A stretch of DNA of 64,000 nt, from positions 5,890,001 to 5,954,000 of the forward strand of contig BTRK01000005.1 of the NCBI GenBank assembly GCA_036245805.1. The letters are read 5' to 3'. A program made the translations under genes and the position numbers. The stretch comes from Pristionchus mayeri (taxonomy: Eukaryota > Nematoda > Chromadorea > Rhabditida > Neodiplogasteridae). Positions 35,056 to 47,800 of this stretch are shown here, piece by piece. The notes beneath the pieces are model-generated. The model was not told where the DNA came from, made no database searches, and saw nothing but the letters and a program-made list of their open reading frames with translations. Numbering within the stretch: position 1 is the first letter of the stretch; each line of letters starts with the position of its first letter.

Positions 35056-36125
35056 ATGATGTCCCGTCCAGTTCAAGTCTCATCTTCCGACGATGAGTCA
35101 TCCTATCAACTCATTGGTGAGAAACCGTACTATACTTCCCTCGTTGCAACCCAGCCTCGCATATGCAACCTCTAACTCACACAATCTATCGTTATTCATG
35201 GACATCCAACTAACATCAATTAGTACCACGATAGTACTTTGCAGTAGTATTTGAGGCCGATAACTCTTCACGCTATACACTATCTAACCACGCAGCTGGT
35301 CTAGAGAGTGTGTTGAGTGTGAATAGACGATTTCTAAGATTACGAAATTAGCAGATTACGAAATCAGTTCACTTCCAGGTTCCACTCCGGCACAGCAGCG
35401 GGATCAGGAAAAGAAAGATCATGAACGAAATATACTGAAGAGGGATCTGAAGATTCATGGTATCAGCAAGCTACTCCGTCAGATGGAGCAGAAAATTAAG
35501 AAGATACAGGAACAGCAAGGAGGATGGGATGAGGTGAGAATTCGAATACCTCCGGATCACTAGATCGAATGAGAACAATGACGCCATTCTGCCTTTGATA
35601 TGTATTATTCTTATCATCCGATCTATTGCCACCTTGAGTCATCATATACCAACTATAGGTTGTATCACTTTTCACCTACAAAAGTCATAGGAAGAACAGA
35701 TGATTCTGATTAGCTATTGCTTACATTTGAAGGTCATCACCAAGCTGGATCAGATGGCGGAAGATAATAAAACGCTTATTCAACTGATGGGAAAGATGAC
35801 GGGTGGAAACGAGACATCCAACGACAACGGAGCTTTCGTTGCTGAGGAAGAACGTCTTCCGGAGAAGAATGACGTCGGTGGAAAAGCGGACGACGTCGTC
35901 GACGAGAAGCCTGTGGAGCTGCGAAAGGCAGGATATGATCATGCTGGTCCCTCCGAGGGTACATCAGTTGGTGGCGGATCGCCACCTGCTAACGGAGTAT
36001 CGACCATTGATCGCATTCTTTATGGAATTGTTTCTGTTCTTGGTATGATCATGTGGGTTGCATGTGTTTACTGTATTTATGATTTCTTTGACAGCGCGTC
36101 TTTCGGTGGTGGTTGGGTCGTGTAA
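35056..36125 (+). CDS. Small single-pass membrane protein with coiled co­il
   Basis: Three exons join in phase: 35056-35116 (MMSRPVQVSSSDDESSYQLI), 35379-35533 (charged helix RDQEKKDHERNILKRDLK and LLRQMEQKIKKIQEQQ) and 35733-36125, giving 202 residues. The middle is predicted coiled coil. The third exon has a Gly/acid-rich linker (EEERLPEKNDVGG) and one hydrophobic segment near the C-terminus (ILYGIVSVLGMIMWVACVYC), then FFDSASFGGGWVV and a stop. No signal peptide is evident, so it is probably a tail-proximal membrane anchor with the N-terminus cytosolic. I do not recognise the family. A partial copy of exon 3 lies at 36820-36977. Confidence 0.65.
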
Positions 36126-36819
36126 GAGCCTATGATATCAAAATTTCATTATATCCTTGAAATTTTCTTTGTTCTCTTATTTGCTGACATTTTGTTATTA
36201 TTTGATACTCCCATTCTATGAAAACATCCATCATTTGGTAAATGCTCATCGTTTTGTTGATGTATCAGTGAAAACAATAATGTTGATCTTGTTAATCTAA
36301 ATTAGGAAATACAATAATAGTGACACAGTCGATAAGAACATTCCGGCTGACAAGATAATGGTCAGTCGTCGAAGCAAAATTATCAAAAGACACATGCCTG
36401 GGGTTCGTCTATTCCATGAGGACGTCCGAAAACAGTTTTCAAAAAAGATCCCATATTACTTTTTGTGATAATTATTTTTTGTACCGTTCTCTTGAAGGTT
36501 CACATTATTTTATAACTAGCATATACTGGTCAATAATTTACCTGCTTTAGAAAAACACTTGAACTATCATGTTTCATTTTATTGTGTCTTTGGATTTTAT
36601 TGAATCATAAGGTCTCGCTCACGCATTTGGTTTCTCACTTTACCATGTATACTCTGATCCGTTGCAAAAATATTATTCTCCCCCCAGCAAATTTTCTCGA
36701 CCTGAGGTCATCTTCGAAAACTTGGAGCATTTACTTATATGTTCTCAGTTCTATTGTGAAGGAAGAACAATGGAGATGTGAGTAGTAAGGTGTGCTTCAA
36801 ATTTCAATGACTATTGCAG

Positions 36820-36977
36820 GCTATCTGCAAACTGAAGAACAGAGTCGGAAGATTCGAGAAATTCAGGACAAGATGAGGTGGACGGCGAAGTATTCCGACG
36901 AGATCGGAGCTAGCGTTCATGAGGAAGAACGCCTTACGGAGAAGAATGACGTCGCTGGAGAAGGACTCATCACCTAA
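36820..36977 (+). pseudogene. Partial duplicate of the 35-kb gene's third exon
   Basis: After a ttgcag acceptor the frame reads GYLQTEEQSRKIREIQDKMR and later EEERLTEKNDVAGEGLIT, stop. The EEERLxEKNDVxG stretch matches the linker of the neighbouring gene (EEERLPEKNDVGG). The membrane segment is absent. It could be an alternative last exon of that gene rather than a pseudogene. Confidence 0.5.
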
Positions 36978-36979
36978 GT

Positions 36980-37760
36980 ACAGCGCCATTATTGGCCCAT
37001 CACCTTATGGGTATTATGTGTGATATCATTCAAATTGCTCTTACCATGACACGTATTCCCTGTGTGATTGTTGGTTGCGCTTGATAATTATTGTATCATT
37101 TCATGCAAATGTTAATGAATTACACGATGGTTCTAGGTCCTTGACTCGATTATGTGAATAAAGTTGACGTTGCCATTCAACATGCCGAAGTCACACATAG
37201 TTCGATTATTTACATATTATGATCAACATAAAATGTTGAAATCTTAAAAACCAAAATATTGAAGAATGTATCGGAATAATTATGAATAAAATCAACAGTT
37301 TGATGGCGATCACTCCATTACATTGCCCGGAAATGAAAATGGCCCTGTGTATTCCCTTTTGTGACTCAATTTACGCTGCTCGGTAATAAAAGCACCGTTA
37401 CTATCGAGGTGCGCCCGTAAGGCACTATTCCACTCAATCGCCTCCTTAGGTACGCTCTCTCGATTGTATGACCGTGGAGAGAGAGCACAGAATGGTGATA
37501 AAAAATTTTACGCAATGTCGTGATGCCGGGGTGAATGTGCCCCTGCCTTGTTCAGCTAACGCTATCAGCTATTGTTTGCCAACAATTCGAGCTAAGGAGA
37601 CGGCACTCTCTCCATGTTGCCTGCTCTCTAATCCCTTTTCCAAGGGAGTGATCAACGCGAGAGGGAAGAGATAATTCGAAAATGCATTGCTCGTTAGTGC
37701 TTCGGCTTGTCATGCAAGCCTACTTAAACGGGCGGCAGGTGTGACTTGAGTGCGTCAGTT
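36980..37760. other. Intergenic region
   Basis: No supported exon. An imperfect CTCTCTCG/GGAGAGAGAGC hairpin near 37446-37490 may be a degraded member of the short hairpin family seen at 20640. Confidence 0.35.
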
Positions 37761-39261
37761 CTACGATGACATCGATGCAATCAATGCTGCTTCTGTTTGC
37801 TGCTGCGTTCGTCGTTTGGGTAATTGTTTCGATGGCATTAGGTTGGATGATTAACAACGATAGTACCCCTCTCAATATTTTCGCAAATAACTTCTTGACG
37901 GTGTGGGAACATACTGTGGAAATAGTACAGAAGGGTTGTATTGTTGGATACCATCAGGAAGGTTATCATCCGCCCAAGTGCCGTTCCGAAAAGTTACTAA
38001 GTGTTCGAAACTGGGCCTGTGCATGTACATGGCTAGGCCCGTGACCATTTGGGAATATTCAGCGCATGTGCGCAAATGCACTGAACTCTTACAAATCAAA
38101 GTAACTCTACAAGCGATGAAAAATCAATATGGTTGACACATTAGACAGCGCGTATAACACAACGCTTGTGTATTATGAATGCACTGCTTTCTTGATATCT
38201 ATGATGAATTCCATTTGGGCATTTGATTTATTGAAAACATAATCTTATTCAGAGTCAAGAGTTACTTTCCTCTACTCCGAAGTCCTCCAACTAATCGACA
38301 TGACACACTTTGACGGAGTGAGTCTAGACAGTATGCACTGCAATATCAACTATTCCTTAAAATATATACAATGCTCTCTATTCTCGCACATGCTGAAGTT
38401 GATCAACGATTCACGACAATTTATTGATTTACAACATTTTTTTGTTTATTCTCTGGATAAATGCACATCATCAAGCACGTCTAACCTAGAGAGCAGTCTA
38501 GATTAGCGCACACAAAAATGGGCATATGTTGTCACTATTGATGGCAAGTATACTTGAACTAATGATGCTGATTTTCTCAAAGAAATACAATTTTGAAAAA
38601 GTGACAAGACGGACAACCTAATATTTTCAGGAGCCCTTCAATTGTGACGATGGATGCACAGTGTACCTCGACCAGAGCAGCGACAATATGTTCATATCCG
38701 AGAACGGAAAAGAGATTGCGAAGTGAGATTTTTCGGATGTTTCAAAAACATTTGGGCATTTCAAAAACATTTACAAAATCATCAAACAAAAACATCAAAA
38801 ACATTCTAAAACATTTGGTGTTCAGCTTTACCGATTTCATCGGAGATTCGTCCGCCGCGCTGCAGGGAATTGAGCTACCGGTGAGAAATCGAACAAAAAA
38901 CATCGACCCTTATCGACCCTTGATAGGAGCAAACAACAGCCAATTTATAATAATCTAATACCAATCTTTATAATAAGGAAAATTTTGAGAGTGGGTGAAT
39001 CCTGTAATATAAAGCCATTTTGTATCGTTTTAGGCAAGCAGCGGCTATAAAGTTGTTCGTTGAGTCATGTCCAACACGAGATTCATCTTCTATGCTGTCA
39101 GCGCGATCGCACGTACGGAAAATTGAAAACAAATCATCAACATGCCATTTTTCAATATATTTGCATACTACATGTATACAAAGACAAACCCCGCCAAGCA
39201 AGGGACAAACTCGTTTGATTTTTTCACCTTGACCCCGAAATGTATGGCACTAGAGGTCGAG

Positions 39262-39346
39262 AAACGAGGCCACGTTCTCCTCATTCTGTACGCTATCTCG
39301 TCGATCGACCCATAGAGTGTGGAAAATGAAGAGACGGAGGCCCGAA
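39262..39346. repeat. Short hairpin element, CACTCTCTCG family
   Basis: Imperfect arms, GAGGCCACGTTCTCCTCATT and a matching ATGAAGAGACGGAGGCC, enclose GTACGCTATCTCG and ATAGAGTGTGG. Confidence 0.65.
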
Positions 39347-39861
39347 TTACGAACTGCATATGCAACTGTTGCAGCGAACTCCGACACTCCCGTCTTCGCT
39401 ATCCAGTCGAACGGCCTGGAATCTTCAAAGCCGCTACGTGACCTTCCTCTCCAGCGCCAGGGCTCTGAATCTGAACGGCTTCACCGGTGATTTTTCGGTG
39501 AGGCATTGTAAAGTTTACTTATTCTCAAAATAACTAACATATCTTCCACCCCCTCCAGCGATTGAAATTAATGACGCGCTCTTATGATCCCGAACAGGAA
39601 AACGGGGACCTGTTCACTGCTGGATTTGATGCGGTGGTCGCGGATGTCTACGGTGCAACGCCCTGCTCGCCCGTGTATACTTCTCGGTTTGTCCAGTTCG
39701 CATTACGATTTGCACGGTTCAGGTCTCAGCAAAACGCATACAACGCGAAGCTGATTGTCATGGCTCCGTTGGTGACGGTATACTTCAATGTCTATGGCGG
39801 CGTCAAGGCCAATACAAGGAGTATGTACAGTAGTAAATGCGCAAAGCGTAACAGACAACTA

Positions 39862-40013
39862 GTGTTCTATTATTGGGATCTTATTGGCATGAATTGCATC
39901 ATTTTCACACATGTTTCACGTTCACTATATATAGGATCTACATAGTGCACATGAAACATATATGAAAATGATGCAATTCATTCCGATAAGATTCCAATAA
40001 GAGAACTCTACGC
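39862..40013. repeat. Palindromic MITE, GTTCTCTTATTGGAAT family
   Basis: Arms of about 55 bp carry ATGAATTGCATCATTTTC and GAAAATGATGCAATTCAT. The right end, TTCCAATAAGAGAAC, is shared with the element at 52752-52880. Confidence 0.8.
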
Positions 40014-40110
40014 ACAACTAACTGATTCAGCCTACGAAACGAAGCACAAGAACGCAACGGCGATTGTTTACATGTCTCCTGGTATGCTTGAGCAATTTTC
40101 TTGGTATCCA

Positions 40111-40232
40111 TTAGTGATGCCAAATCGGCGCGTGCTCTCCTCATTTCACAGGCTCTGTCACCGGTCATACAAAGTGAGAGAGGGTGTGAAACAAGGAGAG
40201 AGCGCGCCGATTTGGCATCACTAGCATCCACG
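40111..40232. repeat. Palindromic hairpin element
   Basis: The arms read TAGTGATGCCAAATCGGCGC and its complement at the right end, with imperfect CTCTCC continuation and a central spacer. Confidence 0.8.
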
Positions 40233-41130
40233 TACAATCATAAAACCATCCATATTATAGGGCTTCAAAAGTTACATTATAAAAAAAGTCATACGCCTGC
40301 TGCTCCAGACATGGGTTCACGTGTGCATATTTATAGGATATGTCGGCTGTCCTTTCGTACTAACCACCTTCGACACCGGGGTCTACACAAATCAGGATGA
40401 TGGCAAGGATAACTTCTTGCAAGCATCAAACAGGTGGCTACCATGAATCCAAATCAGTTCGGAATCACTCGATCTAATACGAACTAAAAATACTTGATCT
40501 AATATCAAGTATTTGCGATTCCAATTTACCTTTTAACTGTACACTATATGGTATAGCTAGTAATTACTTCCTTTCTCTCCGTATAAACTGGTGCTGGAAG
40601 TGTCTCACTCTCGTCCGTATCGAGTTTTCGGCGCTTCTGCACAATCCCTAACAAACATCAGAATCGTCATTTCATATGTGGGTACGCTGTAATTTTAGAA
40701 CAATTTAGAGGTTACTCATTCGTAATTGCTCATCGACAATTGAAGATGAAGAACCGAAACAAACATCGAATTTCATTGTCTAATGATCACCGTCGGAACC
40801 GTCGGATGATAGCCAATAGTACTCTTTGATATTTTATTGAAATTGCGAGGAAAACTTGTTTAGGCCTAGCTCGACTTGCATACTCTCAGGAACCTTTCAC
40901 ATTCCGGTCATACACACACAATGAATTATGCATAGAAATGGATTGCAGCTTGTACAACGCCGACGGCAACTCATCCACATTCACGAAGCACTACGACAAG
41001 GGCGTCTACGACTTCCATCTCTCATGGTTCTCGACGCCAAGCGCCAGATGGACAATGCAAATCGATTTCGAATATGGTCAGTTAAAACTAAATTAGAGAA
41101 ACCGTCTACCTCTTCTACATATGCACTATA

Positions 41131-41314
41131 CCGGTCGAGCGGTGAGAGTTAATCGAATGACGATACCGTGAAACTATATTATACATCATATCTTCGCTTT
41201 ATCGAAACGGTGCTTGCCAATAGGGGCATAACAGTTTAAATCGAAGAGCAGACGTATTCTATAGTTTATGATGCACGATCTTTTCAATCGATAATCTATC
41301 ACCGCTCGACCGGA
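41131..41314. repeat. Hairpin with CCGGTCGAGCGGTGA ends
   Basis: CCGGTCGAGCGGTGA at the left end is complementary to TCACCGCTCGACCGG at the right end, about 180 bp apart, within an intron-like region of the decayed plus-strand gene. Confidence 0.7.
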
Positions 41315-41576
41315 GGAGGTTAACTAATTGGCAACTTCAGAATCGGCAGCTCCCACAACGACATCCACTACTCTGCCTACTACTACCACATTCACAACTC
41401 CGCCTACCACGACTAGCGGATCCACACATAGTCTGCTCATTAGTGTTGCCGTTATTACCATGTTTCTTCGAATGTGATTTGGATAAAAACGTACCATCAA
41501 TGAGAATAGTGTATTATTTAAAAAAATGCACGCAGTTGCGATATCATGCCTATGACAAATGGAAAGCTTTAGAGAC

Positions 41577-41953
41577 GGGCAACTCCACGACTTCCGTCAC
41601 CACTCCATTTACTACAACCTCATGCTCAACTCCGCCTACGACAACTAGCGGATCTACAACCAGCCTGTTCATGACGGCAATTGTTATATTCTGTGTTATT
41701 TGGATGTAAAACGATAATTATAAAGACGTTGATTACAATGATCTCTGACGATGTTTTGCGAAATGTGGGGGGGGGGGTACGGTTGCTCACGTGTCTACTC
41801 CGCCTTGCACAACCAACTTGATTGATTACTGTGGAAAAAGTTGACTCCCCGATTCCGCCTAGCACAACCAAATTTACTGATCCGACGACGAGGACTAGTG
41901 TATCGTTCCTCAGTATACTCCTAGCGGTCATCGTTATGTTCATCTTTGTTTGA
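41577..41953 (+). pseudogene. Two extra GPI-tail exon copies
   Basis: Downstream of the tail exon ending at 41476 are two more Thr/Pro plus hydrophobic tails: one ending at 41709 (TTTSGSTTSLFMTAIVIFCV, IWM, stop) and one ending at 41953 (VSFLSILLAVIVMFIFV, stop). Flanking text is similar (CCGCCTACSACAACTAGCGG), so the last exon was triplicated in tandem. Whether any copy is used is unknown. Confidence 0.65.
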
Positions 41954-42053
41954 ATACGACATATTTTACCAAATGTGATTTCCAACACACGTCATATTAT
42001 GAGTATTACACGTCATATTATGAGTATGCATCAACTTCTTCCACAGTCATCAA

Positions 42054-44502
42054 TCAAGTCCGAGGTAAATACATCAACGAAGCTAGAGCTACCACGAATA
42101 TAAGATGTGAACCTGAAAGTACGCAGATAGTTTCCTTATTTTTTAAGTTCTCACCAGTTCTGACTCCAGATGTTGTGGGAGACACCGTTGAGGTTGTAAT
42201 CATGGTTGGAATTTTAGTAGTTGACTTCGGATGGAATGTGACCGTGGATCTGCAGTGATAATAGTTTGATAATTTTCACAAAAATATTGAATCGTTTGAA
42301 TCATGTTGAATATATGGTTTTTCACGTTTCTTATTTACTTCATACTAAAAATGTCGAATATGTTATACGTCTTAGTAGTTGTACGGCGAGTCGACAGAAT
42401 TCTAGTGGTGATTGTTTCATCATGTGTTGTTGATTCCAGTAGTTCATCCGATGTTGGTTCAGCACTTGCTGTGGTACTCGTCCCTCCAAAATTTGGTTCA
42501 ACTCTAATCATGAAGTACTGATCAAGATCCTCGTCATTTCGATCCCATTTGATCAATAGTTCCTGGAAAACGATTTGCAAATTCGAGAGACGGCATTATG
42601 TTCATTACAGTGGTATTTAGAGTGATCGATGGTGCAACATGTGTTCCGGACCACCTAAATTTATTACTTTTTCAATTATTTTTTTAGAAAAATTTTACTT
42701 AAACGGCGCTTCCCCATTTGATGAAATCTCAACACCATGATCCTGATCAATATTGAGATCTGAAGTGAGTTTGACCAAGACGTAACTGAAATCGTATGAT
42801 CAAATATTGAGAACAATTCAGGAGAAAATATGAAAATTAATTACTCACTCATCACTCGTGATGTCATACTCGGTGTGGGCGCTATAGGGTGACGAGCGAA
42901 AAGTCTGAATTTGGAAAATTTCAAAAATTACGTCAATTCAATCACAAACATAATCTTCTTTAGCAAACCTTAGTTCGGTCAGCACCTTCTTTCACAGTAC
43001 ATCCAACGTATCCTGGAGAGGTGACGAACAGCGACTTCCCGAGGTCGAGACTAGGATCTGAATTGTGATTGCCCTGGAGGTTTGTAAGCTTGATTGGTGT
43101 ACAATTTCCAAACAACCCGTTTTCTCAACGCACCCTTGTTTTTGAAGGCTGTCAGCATCACTTGCGTATCCCCGGAGCCAAATGAGAGGGTGATGAGCGG
43201 GGAGCGAACATCTGCGTCCAGGTCCTGGTAGCGTGCCGGATCACTGTAAATGGCACTTTTATGACTGTAGTTGCACATGTTTGTTATTTTCATAATCAAA
43301 TAATTTACGATTTCAGTACTCAAATAGATACATTGGCAATACATGGATTAAATTATGTGCGAGAACTGATGAGTAAGCAAGGAACTCACTCCTCCTGAAC
43401 CACTCGAGTGCACTTATCCTCCTCTCCGAAAGCGTCGAACCCCGCCGTGATCGCTTGGAGGGGAAGGGCGGCTACAAAAAGTGTTTGTAATCATATTTGT
43501 CTAGACCTCTTTGTGTGTTAATACTCAACCTAGATTTTATTGTGAAACGAATTTGCCGATAATTCGAATATGAACACGCAACCCTCACTCCATAGGTCAG
43601 CATAGAGACATAGAATGGTTCGGGAGCCATGATTGTAATCACTCCTGCTGGGGCAGAGTCGCGGATGGAGCCATAAGCATCGTACACCTCGGCGATGTCG
43701 AGGTTAGCTAAAATTTTATGAATTGTACTTGAAAATAAATTTCTTGCAAATTGTACTTCAAAATTCCTACACATTGGATAAACTTACGAGCATCGCCGCG
43801 CACAATCCACAGGATGAGAGGAGCGGATCGAAGGCCGTCGTTATCGTTGACGAGGTTTAGTTGAGCATTGCCTTCCTGAATGGTGAAATCTCCACAAATG
43901 CAATGATCAGCACCCTACACAAAAACAACTGGAAAACTGTCCATAAACGTTTGCATTTCAAATACCTCAACAACGTAGGGAATCTTCTGCTCATTACCGC
44001 GTATTGTATCCGCATCGAGGAGGCTGAAAACACACTAATTTTTGCATAACACATTCCGTTTACAATATCTAGAAAAATACGTGCCTGACGCGCTTTCCCT
44101 GCGATGCGTCGATGAAGATCTGTTGTGCAACGCAGAACGAGGACTGTGGCAGGGACACGTAGATGTGACAGCCGGGAGAGCAGAACAGGGGAACGGATAC
44201 CTGTGATTTTCCAATATATCTACCCTCTTTAGTCCCTGATTAATGGAACCGAGTTTGAGGTCATTATCGCGGAATAACACTGCCTTTATAGTGCGCAATT
44301 TCAATTTCTCGTAGTAAAAAAGCACAAGGCGGATCACTTACGGTAGCAACGCCTTCGAAGTCTTTCTCGTCATACAAGCGCGAATGCTCGAATTCAATGA
44401 ACCCATCTGGAAATTTTTATCGTTTACTTTTTTTATAGTAATTACTTACCGACAATCGCAATAATAGCGATGCAAATAAATGTAAGTCTTCCGAGAACCA
44501 GC
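42054..44502 (-). CDS. GPI-anchored surface protein, family member 4
   Basis: Exons: 44502-44450, 44406-44342, 44200-44085, 44023-43966, 43875-43788, 43707-43589, 43471-43390, 43243-43134, 43057-42969, 42904-42849, 42785-42715, 42654-42609, 42562-42369, 42249-42155 and 42112-42054, about 434 residues. Motifs include IEFEHSRLYDEKDFEG, CSPGCHIYVS, APLILWIVRGDA, VYDAYG, TAGFDAFG, SPLITLSF, FVTSPGYVGC, the conserved Trp exon (PWSGTH) and DEDLDQYFMIRVEP. The Thr-rich part is short and has no minisatellite. The last exon encodes GSHLIFVVALASLMYLP and a stop. The first exon lacks an ATG; it begins after a ttctag acceptor, so the start codon may be split across an upstream exon ending in AT. The intron after 44085 has a GC donor. 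Confidence 0.8.
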
Positions 44503-44895
44503 CTAGAAATGGACAATGTTTCGGTAAACCTTTGAACCACAGAAGAGAAACACGCTAGAATTTTTTTTAATACACACGAACAAGACAAAATGATCAGTGC
44601 TGCTCGATTAGAGCACGTGATCAGCCTTTCGTCGCAGATAATCTGGAATTGTCACCTACTCGTCTTACTGGAGACGTCTTATCAGCAAACATGTTGCTCA
44701 TTTCCGTAACAAATCGACGAGTCAAAACATCTCAATTTTTCAAGTTTGGGACGTCTTTCTATCTTTCCTTCGGTTCAGTTTCGCTAGACTGCACAGAATA
44801 TTGACCGTAGCTTTGTTTCCCGAGCCAAATAAATATGTGATTGTTCGTCACTCTTCGAGCAAAGCAATTTAATCATAAATAACAACTTTATAATA

Positions 44896-47800
44896 TTAAA
44901 AATGCAAAGTTCTAGTGAGATGCGTCATCAATGTGGCAACTGTTAATATCAGATATGAACCTGCAAACACACCTTTATCGCACCATAATTATGTTTATTC
45001 CTCACCACAACTGACTCCAGATGTCGTTTGCGGGGCATGTGTTGATGTTGTCGTAGTTGACCTCCGGCTGGTCGACTTCGGATGAATTGTATCTGTTGTT
45101 CTGCAAGTATAGTCGTATTTTAAGTGTCTACACATAAGTTGGGGACATGGAGAAATTGACAGATACAACTGTTTTACAGTAAATGCTCCTTACGTTGAGG
45201 GAGTGGTTCGGCGTGTTGTATGCGGCGAAGTCATATCCGTCGTCGTCACCAAATTTGGTTCCACTGATTCCCCGGTCGATGTAACCACAGTTTCCGCAGT
45301 TGTAGTTTCTTCGGGATTCGATCCAGATTGCGTCGTGGTGAACTCGGCTTCCGATCTTGCAGAAGGTGTCTTCACATCATCGGGAAGATGGACAGGCAGA
45401 TGAGTAGTGGCTTCGGTTGTAGCAGCGTCATCAAATTCCCCGGTACTAGTATGGATAAGAGCCTCATCCGTTCTTGATACAGATCTGGAGCTCTCCGTGG
45501 TCGTCATTAATGCCATCCCGGCATCGGTCTGACTAGGACGATCGGTAGTCTCAACCGTGACCTCATCGGCCGTGATTCTTGTCAGATCGGGCGGTGTGGT
45601 CTCTTCTAGTCGTTCATTCTCGATTCGAATCATGAAGAACTGGTCCAGGTCCTTATCGTTTCTCTTCCACGATATTTTCAGGTCCTAAAATACGTGATTG
45701 TAGCAGTAAAATGTATTGGGGTGTCCGGAAAGTTCGTATAATTTTGTGTTTTTATTTTTTATTCAATGCTTTACAATTCTCAGTGACCAATGTATGCCCC
45801 CTTCTTTCTCACTACCTCCCTCCAGCGATTGGGCAGGGTCTCGATTCCTCTCTTCCAGAATGCGGGTTTCTTCGAGACCGCCCAGTTCACGAAAGCCCTC
45901 ACAACTTCATCTCGATTCTTGAACTTCTTTCCTTTGCAGAAGTCAGAGAGAGCGGAAGCAGTGGTAGTCGCATGGGGAGAGATCCGGGGAATACGGTGGA
46001 TGGGGAATCCTCACGATCTTCAGCTCGTCCATTTTCTTCTGGGTCATCTTCGCTCGACGTGGGCGAGCATTGACCATCAGAAGAAGAATTTTGCCCTGGT
46101 TCAGGAGTCTGGGAGGGACTCTGATCGCGAAATCTTCCAGTTGTTCAGAGAAGAGGTCGGCATTGATGCTGGTGCCAGGGGCGAGGATCTCCCAGTAGAT
46201 GGGACCGAGCACTGAGAAGAAGAAGCAGAGGAGTTCCTTCTTTCCGTGCTCTTCCTTCTTCGGGACGGGCGTGGGCTTCTCATCTGCATCCACCCATTGC
46301 AGTCTCCTCACAGGGTTATCGTACGTGATCCACTTCTCATCTGTAGCGATGATGGAATTGACCCATAGAAGATTGGATCTACGATGGAGTAATTCCCGAC
46401 AGACTTGAACACGATTTTTCAGCGGTTCGGGTGAGAGGTCATGGGGAATCACTTGTGGGAGTTTCGGCTTCTTCCCAGATCGATGGAGGATATCGGACAC
46501 CGTTGATCTGGGAGTACCAGTATCCTTCTTCAACTCACGCACACTGGCCATGGGCTTGCGCTTCAATGTGCGGAGAACGAGAGGCTGATCGAGGGAGGGA
46601 GGGCGTCCAGAGCGGGGTTGATCATCGAGACCAAACTCCCCTTTCTTGAAGCGGGAGAACCACTTATAGCAGAAGGGTATGGAGGGGGCGTCAGCTCCTT
46701 CCGACTGGGCCAGGGCAGAGTGGGCCTCCTTCACGGATCGGCGGTAGTAATGAAGTAAAACTGCTCGGAGGCATAGATGGGAGTCCATCACAAGAATCAA
46801 TGTAGCAACTAGGAGACTGATTAAATCCTCTCACTACTCAACGTCAGAATGATTCAATACATTGTTGACAAACAGATTGCGCAATCACTGCATTTGATCG
46901 CGAACTGACTTTTTTCCGAAGCATTATACGAACTTTCCGGACACCCCAATAAATATGCAACTGTAAGTGAATCCAGTATTTCAGACTAATAGAAAAGCAT
47001 AGTGTGTGGAAATTCAAAAATTTGATACCTTGGTGTTCAGAGTGGCCATGGGCGCTGCGTTTATTCCTGCCCATCTGTAATATTTCATGTTCTTATTATT
47101 TTGATTTTATTGTTTTGTTAATGTTGTTGTTGTTGTTGTTGTTGTTATTGTTTTCCGTACATTATCGGATCCGCATTGTAAGGATCGACCTCTACTGCGT
47201 GAGTATCGTCTAGGTTAAGGTCGGAGGAAAGTACAATCGAGATTGGTCTGGAAATAATGATTGATTTTTTTACATTTTTTAAACATAATTTCACAACTCA
47301 CTCATGCTTCTTCAGTTTCAGCTTTGTCTTTGAGTTGTAGAGAGAGGAGCGGAATGTCTAAAATGTGATACAATAAAGTAGTAGTTTGCAAGAACTTATT
47401 GACGTATTGGTCAAACAACAAACCAAGAAAAGAATCACGAAGTATTGACAACTAATTACCTTTGTGCGTACTCCTCCCTCTTGGGGCTGTCCAGTGTTGA
47501 CCGAACATCCAATGTACCCAGACGAGGTTACGAAATTAGGCGTTTCCAATCTTGCCATATATTCTAAACCGATTATCTGAATCCAATTTGAGCGGAAATA
47601 CTTACTTTGTCCTTTGGCTGCAGTAATGGAAACGTTCGTATCGGGGAACTCTAGGGTATCAAAGTAGAAAGTGATCATCGGCGACTGCACAGAGATACTG
47701 ATGTCCCGGTAGACGTTGGGGTCACTGCAAGTTAAAGCGTTTCTAAGATATAGATGCAAGTAATGAGGTGAGATATAATAGAGGTAAAGAAAGTGAGTTC

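Larger units (their letters stand above)
37766..41476 (+). pseudogene. Diverged, decayed surface-protein family member on the plus strand
   Basis: Exon-sized blocks line up in order with the minus-strand family: a possible signal exon at 37766 (MQSMLLLFAAAFVVW), 38633 (EPFNCDDGCTVYLDQ), 38823 (FSFTDFIGDSS), 39031 (SNTRFIFYAVSAIA, equal to the APILVWIVRGDA exon), 39376-39495, 39559 (DLFTAGFDA), 39723 (APLVTVYFNVYGG), 40338 (GYVGCPFVLTTF), 40937 (FHLSWFS...ARWTMQIDFEY) and a Thr/Pro exon with a GPI-like tail (SGSTHSLLISVAVITMFLRM, stop at 41474-41476). There is a TGA just before SNTRF and a frame change inside the 39376-39495 block, and exons 1-2 do not join in phase. It is therefore likely a pseudogene, or a strongly rebuilt gene. 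Confidence 0.55.

Noticed and set aside
41768..41777. Poly-G runs at 41768 and 55816
   Set aside because: Short homopolymers without flanking structure; they may be sequencing-length artefacts and carry no clear function.
45203..45403. Plus-strand frame opposite the Thr-rich exon of the 44.9-49.0 kb gene
   Set aside because: Antisense shadow of a Thr/Ser-rich coding exon; the minus frame continues the conserved LDQFFMIR exon.
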